From Armillaria gallica (Eukaryota > Basidiomycota > Agaricomycetes > Agaricales > Physalacriaceae), in the NCBI GenBank assembly GCA_037576215.1, contig JBANDB010000003.1, positions 2,852,001 to 2,916,000 of the forward strand: DNA of 64,000 nt, in the 5' to 3' direction. Shown piece after piece: positions 45,511 through 56,700 of the stretch. Position 1 is the stretch's first letter, and each line of letters begins with the position of its first letter. Made by a program: the position numbers and the translations under genes. A model generated the notes under the pieces. It saw nothing but the letters and a program-made list of their open reading frames with translations. It was not told the origin of the DNA and searched no databases.

Positions 45511-46935
45511 CTAGGGGAAAATCAGTTCTAATAAGGCACATGGAGCACAATGACTGACGCTCATTTGATCCCCTTCATAATTATCGTTAAATATCTCATT
45601 AGATATTGTGACAACAGGCGCCTGTCCTTGCATCCCTTCCGCAGGCCCTGTGCCTTCGGCTGATTGAGAAGTGATATCACTTATCATCATCGTCGAGATG
45701 CTTGTATCGGTTGGAGACATATAAGTATCCCTTCCACCGGAAATTTGGAATCGGGAGTTCAGCACCATGTAAATGGTGTTAGCATATAGCTTTGGCACGA
45801 GAAGACCGGGAGTCACGAAGAAAGCCTTATGGGGGAACGCGATAAAGAAGACGAAGCTGAGCAAAGCCATAACAGCTAAAAGTAAGCGGTGTTATCATTC
45901 TGACAACGGAGGATAGCGCGAAGTAAATACCTGTGAAAGATCCCGCTTCAATAGTGAGACGAATTATCTTGGTGACCAGTAGTCGGGTGCGACGGAGATC
46001 AGTGGCGCTGCGCATAAGCTACGAAATAGTATCAGCAACAATGAAGATACCTGAAAGAGAGAAAGAGCTCGCGTAGTAAGTCATGCAGATAGCGATGAGG
46101 ATATCACATAAAGCGGTGGCTCCGCACGAAACCTGGACATGATTTAGCTGAAGAACTCGGGGATGTCCAATCAGTTACACACCCCGACAGCGATACAAGT
46201 CTTCCGATTGTTGAGTTCAGCGATGTTGTCTACCTTGTAATATTCGACACCTATCATCGTAGCCGTCACAGAACTGGTCAATGATACCTGTAAATAGATG
46301 AGCTAGAGTGCTACGGAGAAGGGTATAGCAACGACTCACACAAATGATGAATATCGGGATAATTCGCGATTTTGAAACTATGAAGATCCGGTATGCATAG
46401 AAGACCTGGCCGACACAAGAAGCTGAACCCATGATAAGTAGCAGAAGACAGGTGGCAAATTCTCTGCGCACCTATAGCGCTCATGATAGGGCCAATGAGC
46501 CAAAAGAAATTGATTCTGGTCAAGGCGTCCATATCACCGAAGCCGTACCCAAACACTGCAAACGCGTCGTGGGCAACGAGTATTGTCTGCCCAAACTCAA
46601 TGACATAGATGCCATAGACGAGGTATTTTACGAATCGTCTGTCGTTTGGAAATGCTAGATAGTATAGATCTAACGAGTATGCATTAGAAGCAATATGCTG
46701 GAGCATGACTCGGAGCTACGTACAGAGTTGCACAGAAAGTGTCCCGAAGAGTCCCCAGTTCAAGAGAGCGCCTACAATCTAAATTCTTGTGTTACGGACT
46801 GAATGGACGAAGTGCGCAATTTGACAAACGTGAGGCCCGGTCCTGAAATGAGATGGGTCAGGAAATATCATTGCTCGATTCCACGGTTATTACTTACAGT
46901 TCTGCTATGGGAAAGCCTGTGGGGACGGGCTGCAT
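45511..46935 (-). CDS. DUF6534 seven-helix membrane protein, copy K
   Basis: Exons: MQPVPTGFPIAEL, microexon, IVGALLNWGLFGTLSVQL, YLYYLAFPNDRRFVKYLVY, FGYGFGDMDALTRINFFW, LIGPIMSAI, ASCVGQVFYAYRIFIVSKSR, VSLTSSVTATMIGVEYYKVD, ATALCDILIAICMTYY (GC donor), LMRSATDLRRTRLLVTKIIR, and AVMALLSFVFFIAFPHKAFF plus tail ending LELIFP. The TAG after VQL is inside the 54-nt intron (gtacgtag...cgttag). The intact reference for copies H and I. Confidence 0.82.
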
Positions 46936-47786
46936 GGCGTGTCTGAGCTTGCTTTAGCGATCCTGTAGGTTTATACTAGACGTCCATGTGGGAGACTCAA
47001 TTAAAGTGCTAAGACCGGTCAGATTCATGTCACTCCGACAATGCTGAAAAGGCGCTCATCAGTCAGCGCATAGCCCATCAAATTTATTATGACAAGTCTG
47101 TTCCCCTAGCTCAGAAGAAATCTCCGAAACAAGTTGTAACAGAGGTAGTGCGGCAATATCAGGTTGACGTTGAAATTTCTCCGGGGACAAACTATGAGAA
47201 GAAGGAAGGTCACAGTAGAATTATGACTTACCAATATCGGTTCATCGAGCTATTTGTGGGAGTGTCTAACCCTTTTCTCATCCAGCATTCGTATAGAACG
47301 CAGGTCAGGTCCTCCGATCATCAGAGATATTCCTGATCTTTCATAGCATCGGGCAACGTGTGCGAAGCCACAAGAATGCGCCCCCCTCCGGAGTTGATGT
47401 GGAGTAGCTCGCCATCCCGGGCTCGGGGACGTACTAGAACTGGGTCACAGAGCGAGGCGCCCAGCGCTTACGCACCATAAACGGATCGTGCGAAGCGCGG
47501 ACAAGAAAATCCAAGGCTGTTGACGTCAAGGCCTGAAGTGTTTCGACAATTTATCAGATCTTGTAATGATAAAAACGATTTCAGAAAAGCAAGTTGAACG
47601 GCGGAATCATTTACGTACTCTTCTAGAGCTGGTAAGCAATATTGTGGACAGGTAAGCATCGTAGTTCGAAACGTTGATGAAGTGAGATGCCAAGTCGGGC
47701 GGGAGAATAAGTGAAAACCTTCAATTACGTTCAATTCAACAAGCGCGCAAGCACAAACGATACAAATACACGTTTCAGGATACTCC
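46936..47786. repeat. Duplicated flank between DUF6534 K and NmrA copy N4
   Basis: 46960-47500 is the DUF6534 5' flank. 47500-47786 is the NmrA 3' flank. No gene seen. Confidence 0.5.
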
Positions 47787-49063
47787 TTAAGCCTTTAATT
47801 GACGATCGATTTCAACCTCGACAAAGGCCAACAAATCTTTCGTCCCTTTGGTCGGTTTCCATCCCAGGGCCTTGCCTCTGCTTTTCTCATAGTCGACTCG
47901 TGAGTTGGTGCCCAATGAATAGAATAAGGGTTCTGCTTCGGCTTTGCTAAAAGACGTGGGCTCTGGTGATCCGATACCTCGGCGAGCAAGACCCTCAGCT
48001 GCGGCTTTGGAAACATCGTACAAGGTGTGCTCGTCACTGACAGTAAAGTAGATGCCAAATCGACCATGCTGGAATTCGGCAGGAGCAGAAGAGGGAGAGA
48101 GGGCGAGATCGAAGATGATCAAGTACAGATCGGCCACTACAGATATGACGGTGAATAGTGAATAGATACGAGAGATAAAGAAATCGGAGACATACTTTCG
48201 TTCACGTCAACATTTGGCCAACGATTCTTGCCCTCACCAAGTATACCGCCTTGCTTCCTAGCGATACTCGCCTCAACGAGGCGACGGACTTGGTCAACGA
48301 CTGGACGTTGAAGACCATGCTTGTTTAAGATGCCAGCAGGTACTCCGTAGATAGTTGGGGGGATAACGATATAAGTTTTCACGTAACCTGTGGGATGATT
48401 AGAAAGACAGTGACGTGACGAACACGCTGACAGACCTTCGTTGTCTCCAGCGAGAACGGCGAGGTCGACATTGCGGTGAACCTGTGTTGGGGGGAGGGCT
48501 TCATAGAGAGAAATGTCGAGGTCAGAGTAGATGGCGTCGGTGCCGTGCAATCCTCGCGCGTCATCAGCAAGTTCACCAGTGCCAGACTATCCAAGAGTTC
48601 AGTATTGTGATAGTGGTCTACACGCTTAGCTCACGGTGTGAATGAGGATGGGGCCCTTCCCCGTCTTCTCGTAACGGTCTTTTGCACCTTGTAGAATTGC
48701 CTGGGCTGCAGGAAGGTCGTCACAGTCTGCCTATGGACTCGTTAGTTTTCTCACATCCCGAGACTCAGTGCACTACACACCGTAGCAAAGACAACGTCGG
48801 CCGCTGCCGCCTGGGCCCTCAATAACGCTGAATCAGAATGATTTCCAGATATAACTTTCAATCCCAAGGCCTCGTATCCAGCGGGAGATCTGCTGGGACG
48901 CAGAAGAATTGTGATCTCGAAATTCTTGTAGTCTTTATGCTCGATGAGACGCGACAGAATCGTGCCTCCAATGTAACCTATGGTTGTGTCAGTCTCCTTG
49001 TCGCAAGACATACCACAGCGACGGACCTGTTGCTCCAGTGAAGAATATGCTGATTTTCGACAT
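47787..49063 (-). CDS. NmrA-like NAD(P)-binding protein (atypical SDR), intact copy N4
   Basis: Rossmann-fold protein of the NmrA/epimerase-like extended SDR type, about 350 residues. Exons join as MSKISIFFTGAT + GYIGGTILSRLIEHKDYKNF (the GxxGxxG cofactor loop), EITILLRPSRSPAGYEALGL, DVVFATADCDDLPAAQAIL, YEKTGKGPILIHTSGTGELA, IYSDLDISLYEALPPTQVHR, TYIVIPPTIYGVPAGILNKH, GEGKNRWPNVDVNEMADLYL, GRFGIYFTVSDEHTLYDVSK, SRGKALGWKPTKGTKDLLAF and the end EIDRQLKA. Introns are short with GT-AG ends. Members act as reductases, epimerases or redox-sensing regulators; the activity here is unknown. It is the only unbroken copy of four in the window and sits next to the SDR/PKS block. Confidence 0.85.
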
Positions 49064-49319
49064 AGTGAGGGCGAATAGTTGAGCATCCCGATTGTGGCAT
49101 ATAAGTACTTCTGGGCATCATCTGAGCTTCGATGCTAAGTCATCAGGTTGCTCAGTCAGCACGGTCGTCGATGGTGTTGTTGCTCATAATGATGTAATGA
49201 GCTTTGCCGGCGGTGGCCTTGATCGCCACATTCATCATCCTCATCCAAATATTCATTCTTGGAATTTTTCTTCATTGAATATTACGGTTATCTAAAATAA
49301 AATGTATGTATATGCTACT
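49064..49319. other. Intergenic between N4 and SDR3
   Basis: About 250 bp, AT-rich. It contains the N4 promoter and the 3' end of SDR3. This is the right-hand boundary of the duplicated array. Confidence 0.5.
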
Positions 49320-50688
49320 CTATGCATAGTCGTATTGCTTAAGTACGGCATCCGTCGTCGCCAGCAAATCCTTCGCCAAATCTTCCCTCCGCGCATCCTT
49401 GCTCGCCTCCTCTATCACTCCAAACGGAACGAGATACGCCCCGGCGTACTTTCTACGGTCTTCAGCAATGGCTCGAGAAGCTGCTGCCCATGCCGGCGTG
49501 TACCCTCCATCGAATGGGCTGATGAAGAATAGCGAAAAGACCCAGTTTATAATCGTTCCAAACATTAGAGACGTGAAGAGTTTGACGTTACCCTCTGGAG
49601 GACGTCAGACGGAGTAGCCGGAGACGAGAAGGAAACTGCGCACCAGACATGACATTTCCTGGGTGGACCGTCATGGCAAGGATGGGGACATTGGCACGGT
49701 CAAACGAACGCTGAAGCTCTTTTGTCCAGAGAACATTCGCCAGCTTCGTGTATCCTATCAAAGCGTTGGGTATCATGCTGGCTCAGAAGACAATCTTCGA
49801 CGCACCATACAGATTCGTCTTGGGTTTCCATGTATCGGCGAAATCATTGTTGAAGGCCTCCAGACTGTCATATCGAGGATTTGGTACCCAACGGTGGGCG
49901 ACAGAGGATACCTGGATTCAAGTTGGCTAATGCAAATCTCTTCCAACGGTGTGTGCTCACGTTCACAATCCGCACGTCAGACCCAGGCTGACGTGCTGTG
50001 GATTCTAGTAGCGGTAAAAGGGTCTTTGTGAACAAGTATGGGCTCATGTGGCTTGATGAAGAAACGTGAGATTCTCTTTCAACGACACGGACTGAGAAAC
50101 TCACTTGATAACCATGCTATCCGACAGGCCTGCTCATGATATGTCAAATATGATCATTGCTTTCAGACCAAGCGACGTACCATCTGAAGTTTGAGCATAC
50201 GGACCCAAGATTCTACGATTCTGGTTAGTCATACAGTTCACAGACGCCAGTACTAGCATACTTTGCTGCATTGTTGACTGGAAATAAGACTGGTTAAATG
50301 GTTTTCTCCTGATATTAAATATGACAACGAACTGAGAATATCAAGCCGGCTCTCCCTTTCCAACAGCCATTTTGCAGACTCCTTCGCTTTTCTAGGATCA
50401 CTCAAATCGAAGGGTAGCCATACGACCTTGCTGGTATCAAGTCCTTCTGTCTTGAGGCGGGTAATAGCGCTATTAAACTTGTCTTCCGTCCTGGCTCCAA
50501 GATATACTTTAGCTCCCGCACGAGCGACGTGGAAAAGGATGTATAAGCCGATTCCTGAACTAATCGTTGGTCAGCTAGGGAAAGCTGTTCTCAACGCGTA
50601 CTACGCACTTTGCTCCGGTGACGACAGCTACTTTCTCGGTGAGGTCGAGGAGGGAGTTCTCGTCCCCAATACGCGAAGATGAACCCAT
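49320..50688 (-). CDS. Short-chain dehydrogenase/reductase (SDR3)
   Basis: Classical SDR of fungal type, NAD(P)-dependent. Spliced exons: MGSSSRIGDENSLLDLTEKV, AVVTGAK joined to GIGLYILFHVARAGAKVYLG (TGxxxGIG), VVWLPFDLSDPRKAKESAKW, VNNAAK (NNAx), YLFTKTLLPLLESTARQPGS, VRIVNVSTHRW (Ser region), then TNLYG joined across a 51-nt intron to YTKLANVLWTKELQRSFD. That join restores the YxxxK catalytic pair. VHPGNVMS follows, and the protein ends with MFGTIINWVFSLFF and LLATTDAVLKQYDYA. It lies in tandem with SDR2 and beside the PKS, so it is a candidate tailoring enzyme. Confidence 0.87.
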
Positions 50689-51480
50689 GATGTAAGAGAC
50701 TTGGTGGTAGAGTGTTCAAGGGCTAATTAACAGGAGATATTTACTTTCAGCCCTTATTGGTCCGGCAAATTCGTGACGTATGTACTGCTGTACCTTTGCC
50801 TGCCCCGGGTGTCTTCCTGCATACGGAGGCTATAGCGGAGAAAGGCATCGTTGAACCTTCTTCTTTGGGCAATCAAAACGGTGTCCCTGAGCCCAAATCA
50901 AACTGAACGCCACCGCATCAGAGATGAGGGATCCGACTCCGAACCATGGTACCGATACTTAGGACAGCGTATATCTAACGACGATATATCGAGAGGCAGT
51001 GGCGAACATAGCTTCCGTTCTTGCTCATGAAGTGAGAAACTCTCATGGTAAACGTCAGGACTTTGTTGATGGACAGCATTACGCCAATTCCATGTTCACC
51101 TCAATCCCCGGAGGTAGATCGCGTCATCTCACCAAGCATGTGGCCGCCGCTTTCCCCGATATAGCAAGAATACAATATCCTAGAGTCCGATGCCTCCGTC
51201 GAAGGCGACACGGCGGTACGCTGTTTGAAGCGACGATGAGTGCACGGCAGCAGATTGACTCCCGTTTCTGTGGCTCGATCAGATCTCATCGGTCTGTTCA
51301 TGGTTCCGCGGAACCAAAATCAACAGCTAGCCAAATAGAATTGGAGGAATAGCTCAAGGATATCAAAAGGCGACTCGGACATAATGTAATATGAACAGGA
51401 TCACGACGATTCTCGGAAGGATAGTTGAAGAAAACGAAGGAAGATTGGTATACTAACGGGGGGACTCAGATCTCAAAGAC
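50689..51480. other. Intergenic between SDR3 and SDR2
   Basis: Holds a 117-codon + strand frame (50999-51352) with no recognisable domain or splice signals. It should contain the SDR3 promoter and the SDR2 3' end. No gene called. Confidence 0.45.
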
Positions 51481-52833
51481 TCAGTAGTCCTTGCACTGAA
51501 GTTCCAACCATTCCCATAGCTTCTTCCCAACCGCCGGGTCTCCTGTCTCTTTTCGGGCCTTTCCTAGTCTGGCCCACGGAATCATGAACTAGTACAAATG
51601 ACGGTCAGCGCGTTCTCTAGCACACAGAGTACAACAAGCCCTTACTTCACCGTTCAATTTCCCTGCCTCGGGCGAAGTCCCAGCCCATAACTGAGTCAGA
51701 GCGCCCATATCAGCTGGGAAGAGGAATACATCTTGCATCTTGTTCGCGAAGGGGGAGAGATGGCGTTGTAGGTCCGTCCGGATACTGCCTATATCGTTGA
51801 TGGATCAGAATGGAAGTTGTCGGAGCTTGGAGGAGCTGCGGCTCACCTGGATTGAGAGAGTGGGAAATGATGTTCTGCTCCCCGTAACGTCTGGCTAACT
51901 CAACTGCGAAGACGACATTACCCTACGCTCCGATGATCAGTCTCTGCATGTTGCCTAATGTGCTTGACTCACGTGCTTGCTTTGGACGTATAGATCACCA
52001 GAAGCCTTCTTGCTGCGTGCAGGGCTGTCTTTCCAGATGTTGAAGTCGAGCGTACCCATATAATTGGCCGATGACGATGTTGTGATCACGCGTGCTTTCT
52101 CAGTAGGCGTAGCCGCAGCAAGAAGCGCGGGCAAGAGCAGTTGAGTGAAATGGAAATGGCCTGCATGGACGTTGGAGAGGGTTTATGAGTGTGTTGAGGG
52201 ACGTACCGATGACATTTGTACCGAACTGGAGGTCATAACCTTGTTTGGTGAGCATATCCATTGGCGCCAACATAACGCCACTACAGAGGTGCTGAGTTAG
52301 TCTGTGTTGTCTGTGAAAATAGGTGCTGCACGCACGCATTGTTGAATAGTATATGAAGTTGCTTCTCTTTCCTGTGAGGATAAATTAATGAAAGTGACCA
52401 AAAGTAGAAGGATCGGCGTACGAAAGGAACTCTTCTGCGCCACGACGAACGCTGACCAGGTCTGCGAGATCCAAAGAGAGGAATATGGCTTCAGCTCCGG
52501 TCTCTTCTTTGAGTTTTGTGATGGCTTCCTTGGCTTTTTCCTCACTTCGTGCGGCCAAATAGACCTTTGCGCCGTGCGTAAGTAGTGCCTGTAAACGAAT
52601 AACTAAGGTGCTAATTACAAGGAAGGATGAAGCCACATACCTTTACCGTCTCTTTACCACAGCCGGTGTTACCACCTATTGGAGAGAATTTTTTAGCTGA
52701 AAAGTGCTGGCTATGGTGCAAATGCTTCACCTGTGACAATAACTACTTTCCCCGTTAAATCCGGAATATCATTCACGGACCACTTGGGTTTGGGGGGGAA
52801 CATTTGAGAGATTAGAGACCATGCGTTGCCCAT
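51481..52833 (-). CDS. Short-chain dehydrogenase, retinol-dehydrogenase-like (SDR2, paralogue of SDR1)
   Basis: Spliced exons: [30 protein letters not shown] + [55 protein letters not shown] + [52 protein letters not shown] (YxxxK) and WLELQCKDY at the end. Intron positions and most residues are shared with SDR1 at 5.8 kb, so one is a duplicate of the other. It is divergent from the PKS, with start codons 966 bp apart, which supports a role in the same pathway. Substrate unknown. Confidence 0.9.
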
Positions 52834-53798
52834 GACTGCTTTCTGAGCTGTCGTCGATGTTGAAGATGGTGGTGGTCGGTGTTCAAAGGCGCCAAGCCCA
52901 CCTACTGCCTTCCTTGATCACAAATAATACGGCAGCATTCCCATTGTGATGGTATAGATCACCGGGGTCATCGGACGGCGGTTAGTTTGGTGCGTCGAAC
53001 CGGCTCAGCTCCGATCGACACATGGCTTGATCAGTATAATTGTTAATCTTTGCTAATGTTATCCCCGTCACAAGCACCCTGGGCGGAACAAGTTTGCAAG
53101 TCTATTAGATTAGCGCCTAAGCTTCAGCGCTTCAGCTTCGACTCCGGTCCAGGAAACAATCTTCTACAGCCTTGGTACTACCATCACGGCCGTTTAGATC
53201 GAAGGTACGTAGTTCCGAATTTCATACGCCGAACCTCAGGAGACTGTAGACTCCAAACGGATATGTGGCATGCTGGATGATGCTGGAAAATTCAACTCAT
53301 CATTTTTTTCCCTGAAGCGCCACAACATACCCTTGGCACTTGCTTTGTCAACATCCATAAATTTTATCCATTAGCTTTGTGTCTGGAGACTTCTATGATA
53401 ATAAGAAAAAACAAAAGTGCTGGCTCCTTGACGGATATTCACCAGGGAATGTTTGAACCAAACCGAAAACCTTGGCAAAATAATTCCTTGGATATAGCGT
53501 TATCGAAATTGTGAAGTTTCAAACGGAACAGACGATGTTGACGTAGTTGCCTAATTTGGGATTGTGAGCAAAACTTTTGTCTTTTCCATACCACGACCAT
53601 CCCCAAGGGGAATCGGAGTGCGCCCTTCGCGTTGCGACGCTGCTCGTACCCCTGGATTACCTTACATCTCGATTTCAAAGCATCCATGAATTGCGTGACA
53701 GTAATCCTGCAAGGCCGGAGGAATGGCGCAGATATACCTGCAAGAAATGAGGAAAAGGTATCTGCTCTCGCCAGGTTCTCACTGGGCCTATCACCATA
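52834..53798. promoter_or_regulatory. Divergent promoter region between SDR2 and the PKS
   Basis: 965 bp between two start codons facing away from each other. I see no clear TATA box or palindromic binding site. The long + strand and - strand short frames here (such as 53439-53837 -) have no features of genes. Joint control of SDR2 and PKS is inferred from the arrangement only. Confidence 0.45.
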
Positions 53799-56700
53799 AT
53801 GTCGCCTTCTCTTGTGGTTCCTGTGTTTGCCGGACACGGTACCACCGCGATTAACTCGACGTCACTTCGCGAACGCGCCGTTGCCGACGCTTCGTCCCCG
53901 TCAGGTGCTCTGCTCCTTGATGCTTGCCACTACGCCTTCAACGTCGAGCTGTCGACACTTTCTCCCTCGGAAGCCTCAGCTGTGGGCATTAATCCCGACC
54001 ATTTCACAGACCCGAAATCTCTCCTTTTACTCCCCAGTCATGAGCCATATCTCACCAATTCTGTCGTCAAAGCAGCCACCCTGTTCCTAGTACAGACATT
54101 GCGGTACCTTGCTTCTGTACAAGCCTCCTCGTCGACATCGTTCATCTCAACGTTGCAGACGAACAGTGAGCACGGTCTTGGAATAGTAGGCTTTTCGTCA
54201 GGTATCCTACCAGCGTGCGTTGTAGGCTCGTCCGAAACCACTCTCGAATTCATTTCCAATGCCGTCGAGACATTCCGTCTTGCCTTTTGGATTGGAGTCC
54301 GTCTCCAGGTACACAAAGCGTCCGCTCAGACGCCTGAGCTTCTTGGGGAGTCGCCTCTACCCTGGAGCCTAGCGTTCTTGGGCATGAGCCACGCTGCGGC
54401 CGAAAGTGCTATCCAGAGTTTCCTCAAGTCGGTAAGGTGTTACGCAATCCCCTTTGTGCACAATATTCTCATTGTCCTTAGTTTGAAGATACACCAGAGC
54501 TCCGCGTCACATCAGTTGTGAGCGAGACCTCGGTCACCATCTCAGGCCGTCCCGATATACTCGCCGCTTTTGCGGCCCAGCTCCCTTCTTCTGGGCCAGT
54601 GCATAAGACAACCGTAGACGCACTATATCATTCTTCCTCGCACCACGACGGAGTGCGAAACCAGGTTCTTGCCGATGTCTTACACCGCAACATTCGTTTC
54701 CCGACGCATGCAGACATCAAGATTCCAGTTCGTTCGACATATTCCGGTGAACTCATCAGTAAGGGTTCCGAAGGATGCCCGTCGTTTGCTGAGCAGGTCG
54801 TGGACATGATCCTTACACAGCCCGTCAACTGGGACAAGGTCACTGATGCTCTTGTCCATGCGGCGCCCGAAGGAACTGTCGTTCATCTCCTCAATTTTGG
54901 ACCTGGTGCTGGTTTAACGAAGGGCATAGAGCGCTACTTCCCGTCGGACAAAGTTTCCTCGACTGATCTATCGAGTGAACCTGCCCATACGTCTACACTT
55001 CAGATGCCCTCGTCTGTACAGGAGCCCATCGCTATTTGCGGAATGTCCGTCAACATGCCGGGGGCTCCAAGCGTTGCGAAGCTTTGGGAAGTTCTGGAGA
55101 AAGGGATCAACACTGTATCTGAGGTAATCTCCACATATCATTCTTTTGATCTATTCCGACATGCTAACTACCTACTGCGTAGGTTCCTGAACATCGATTT
55201 AAAGTGTCAGACTACAATGATCCGAAGAAGAAAGGCCGCACAATGGGTGCTCACACTGGGAATTTCATAGACGAGCCCGACGCGTTTGACAACAAGTTTT
55301 TCAACATCTCACCGCGCGAAGCACGTAGCATGGACCCACAGCAGCATGTTCTTCTCCATACAGCATACGAAGCCCTAGAGGACGCGGGATATGTGCCAAA
55401 CTCGACCCCGACAAATAACCCGGAGACGTTTGGTTGTTACGTCGGCGTTGCCACGAATGATTATGTACAGAATTTGAGAAACGACATTGATGTTTACTAC
55501 AGCACCGGTAAGCAAGTACGTTAACTCATACTGACGGCTTCTGAAGTGACAATTAGGAACCTTACGAGCCTTCCTGAGCGGTCGCATTTCATATGCTCTG
55601 CAATTTAGTGGACCTTCCATTGTTGTTGACACAGCATGTTCCTCATCTCTGATCGCCGTATATCAAGCGTGTCGTGCTCTTATGAACCGCGATTGTAATG
55701 CTGCTGTTGCTGGTGGTGTCAATGTCATTAGCAGCCCGGACGTGAGTCCTATTACATCAACTCATGACCAAATTTCTCATCTTCTCTCATAGATGTTCCT
55801 CGGCTTGGATCGAGGCCACTTCTTAAGTCCAACTGGACAATGCAAGGCCTTCGACGCTTCTGCTGATGGTTATTCTCGCTCAGAGGGTTGTGGAATCTTC
55901 GTCTTAAAACGCCTCTCGGACGCGGTGGCCGAAAATGATCAGATCCTCGGTGTCATCCGCGGAGTTGAAGTTAACCAATCTGGTAACGCGTACTCCATCA
56001 CCCGCCCTCACGCTCCTACGCAAGAAAACCTCTTCACACAGACTCTCGAGCGATCGGGTCTGGATGCTTCTCGCATCAGCGTTGTGGAAGCCCATGGCAC
56101 TGGAACGCAAGCGGGTGATCCCATCGAGTTGGAGAGCATCCGCGGTATATTCGCCAAGCACCGAAAAGCGAACAACCCTCTCCATATTACCTCCGTGAAG
56201 GCTAATATTGGACATTTGGAGGCCGCATCGGGTGCAGCGGCTCTGGCAAAGCTACTCCTGATGCTGCGCCACCGCACCATCCCTCGTCTTATCTCTTTAA
56301 AGAACCTTAATCCGCGCATCAAACCCCTTGCATCGGACAACGTTATCATTGATACAAAGCAAGTTGCCTGGACTATCCCCGACGAGAGTCTGCCTCGTGT
56401 TGCGCTTCTTAACAACTTCGGGGCTGCGGGATCGAATGGTGCTCTACTTCTTGAGGAGTACATCCCGAAGTCGTCGGGGAAAGATGCCGAGGTCGCATCA
56501 ACTTTCATTGTCGGCCTGTCTGCCAAGAATGAACAGGCACTCGTCGATCTGCGCGCAAGTTACATTGAATACCTTCGTAGTCCCGCGAGCGCAGGCGTCA
56601 CCCTTGCCGATATCGCATATACTGCGACAGCTCGTCGGCGTATATTCTCTCACCGGTTTGCGGTCACTGCGAGATCCAAGGAGGAGTTGACCCACAAGCT

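Noticed and set aside
9761..49063. The repeated units as a CRISPR array or an LTR retrotransposon cluster.
   Set aside because: Repeat units are kilobases long, contain spliced genes and show no long terminal repeats, reverse transcriptase or integrase. They are segmental duplications.
49720..49800. SDR3 seemed to have Ile instead of the catalytic Tyr (ALIGYTK).
   Set aside because: The Ile lies in a 51-nt intron (gtgcgtcg...ttgatag). Splicing joins TNLYG to YTKLANV and gives the normal YxxxK motif.
56008..56526. 172-codon minus-strand ORF inside the PKS.
   Set aside because: It lies opposite the conserved KS domain and is a shadow frame of a GC-rich coding region.
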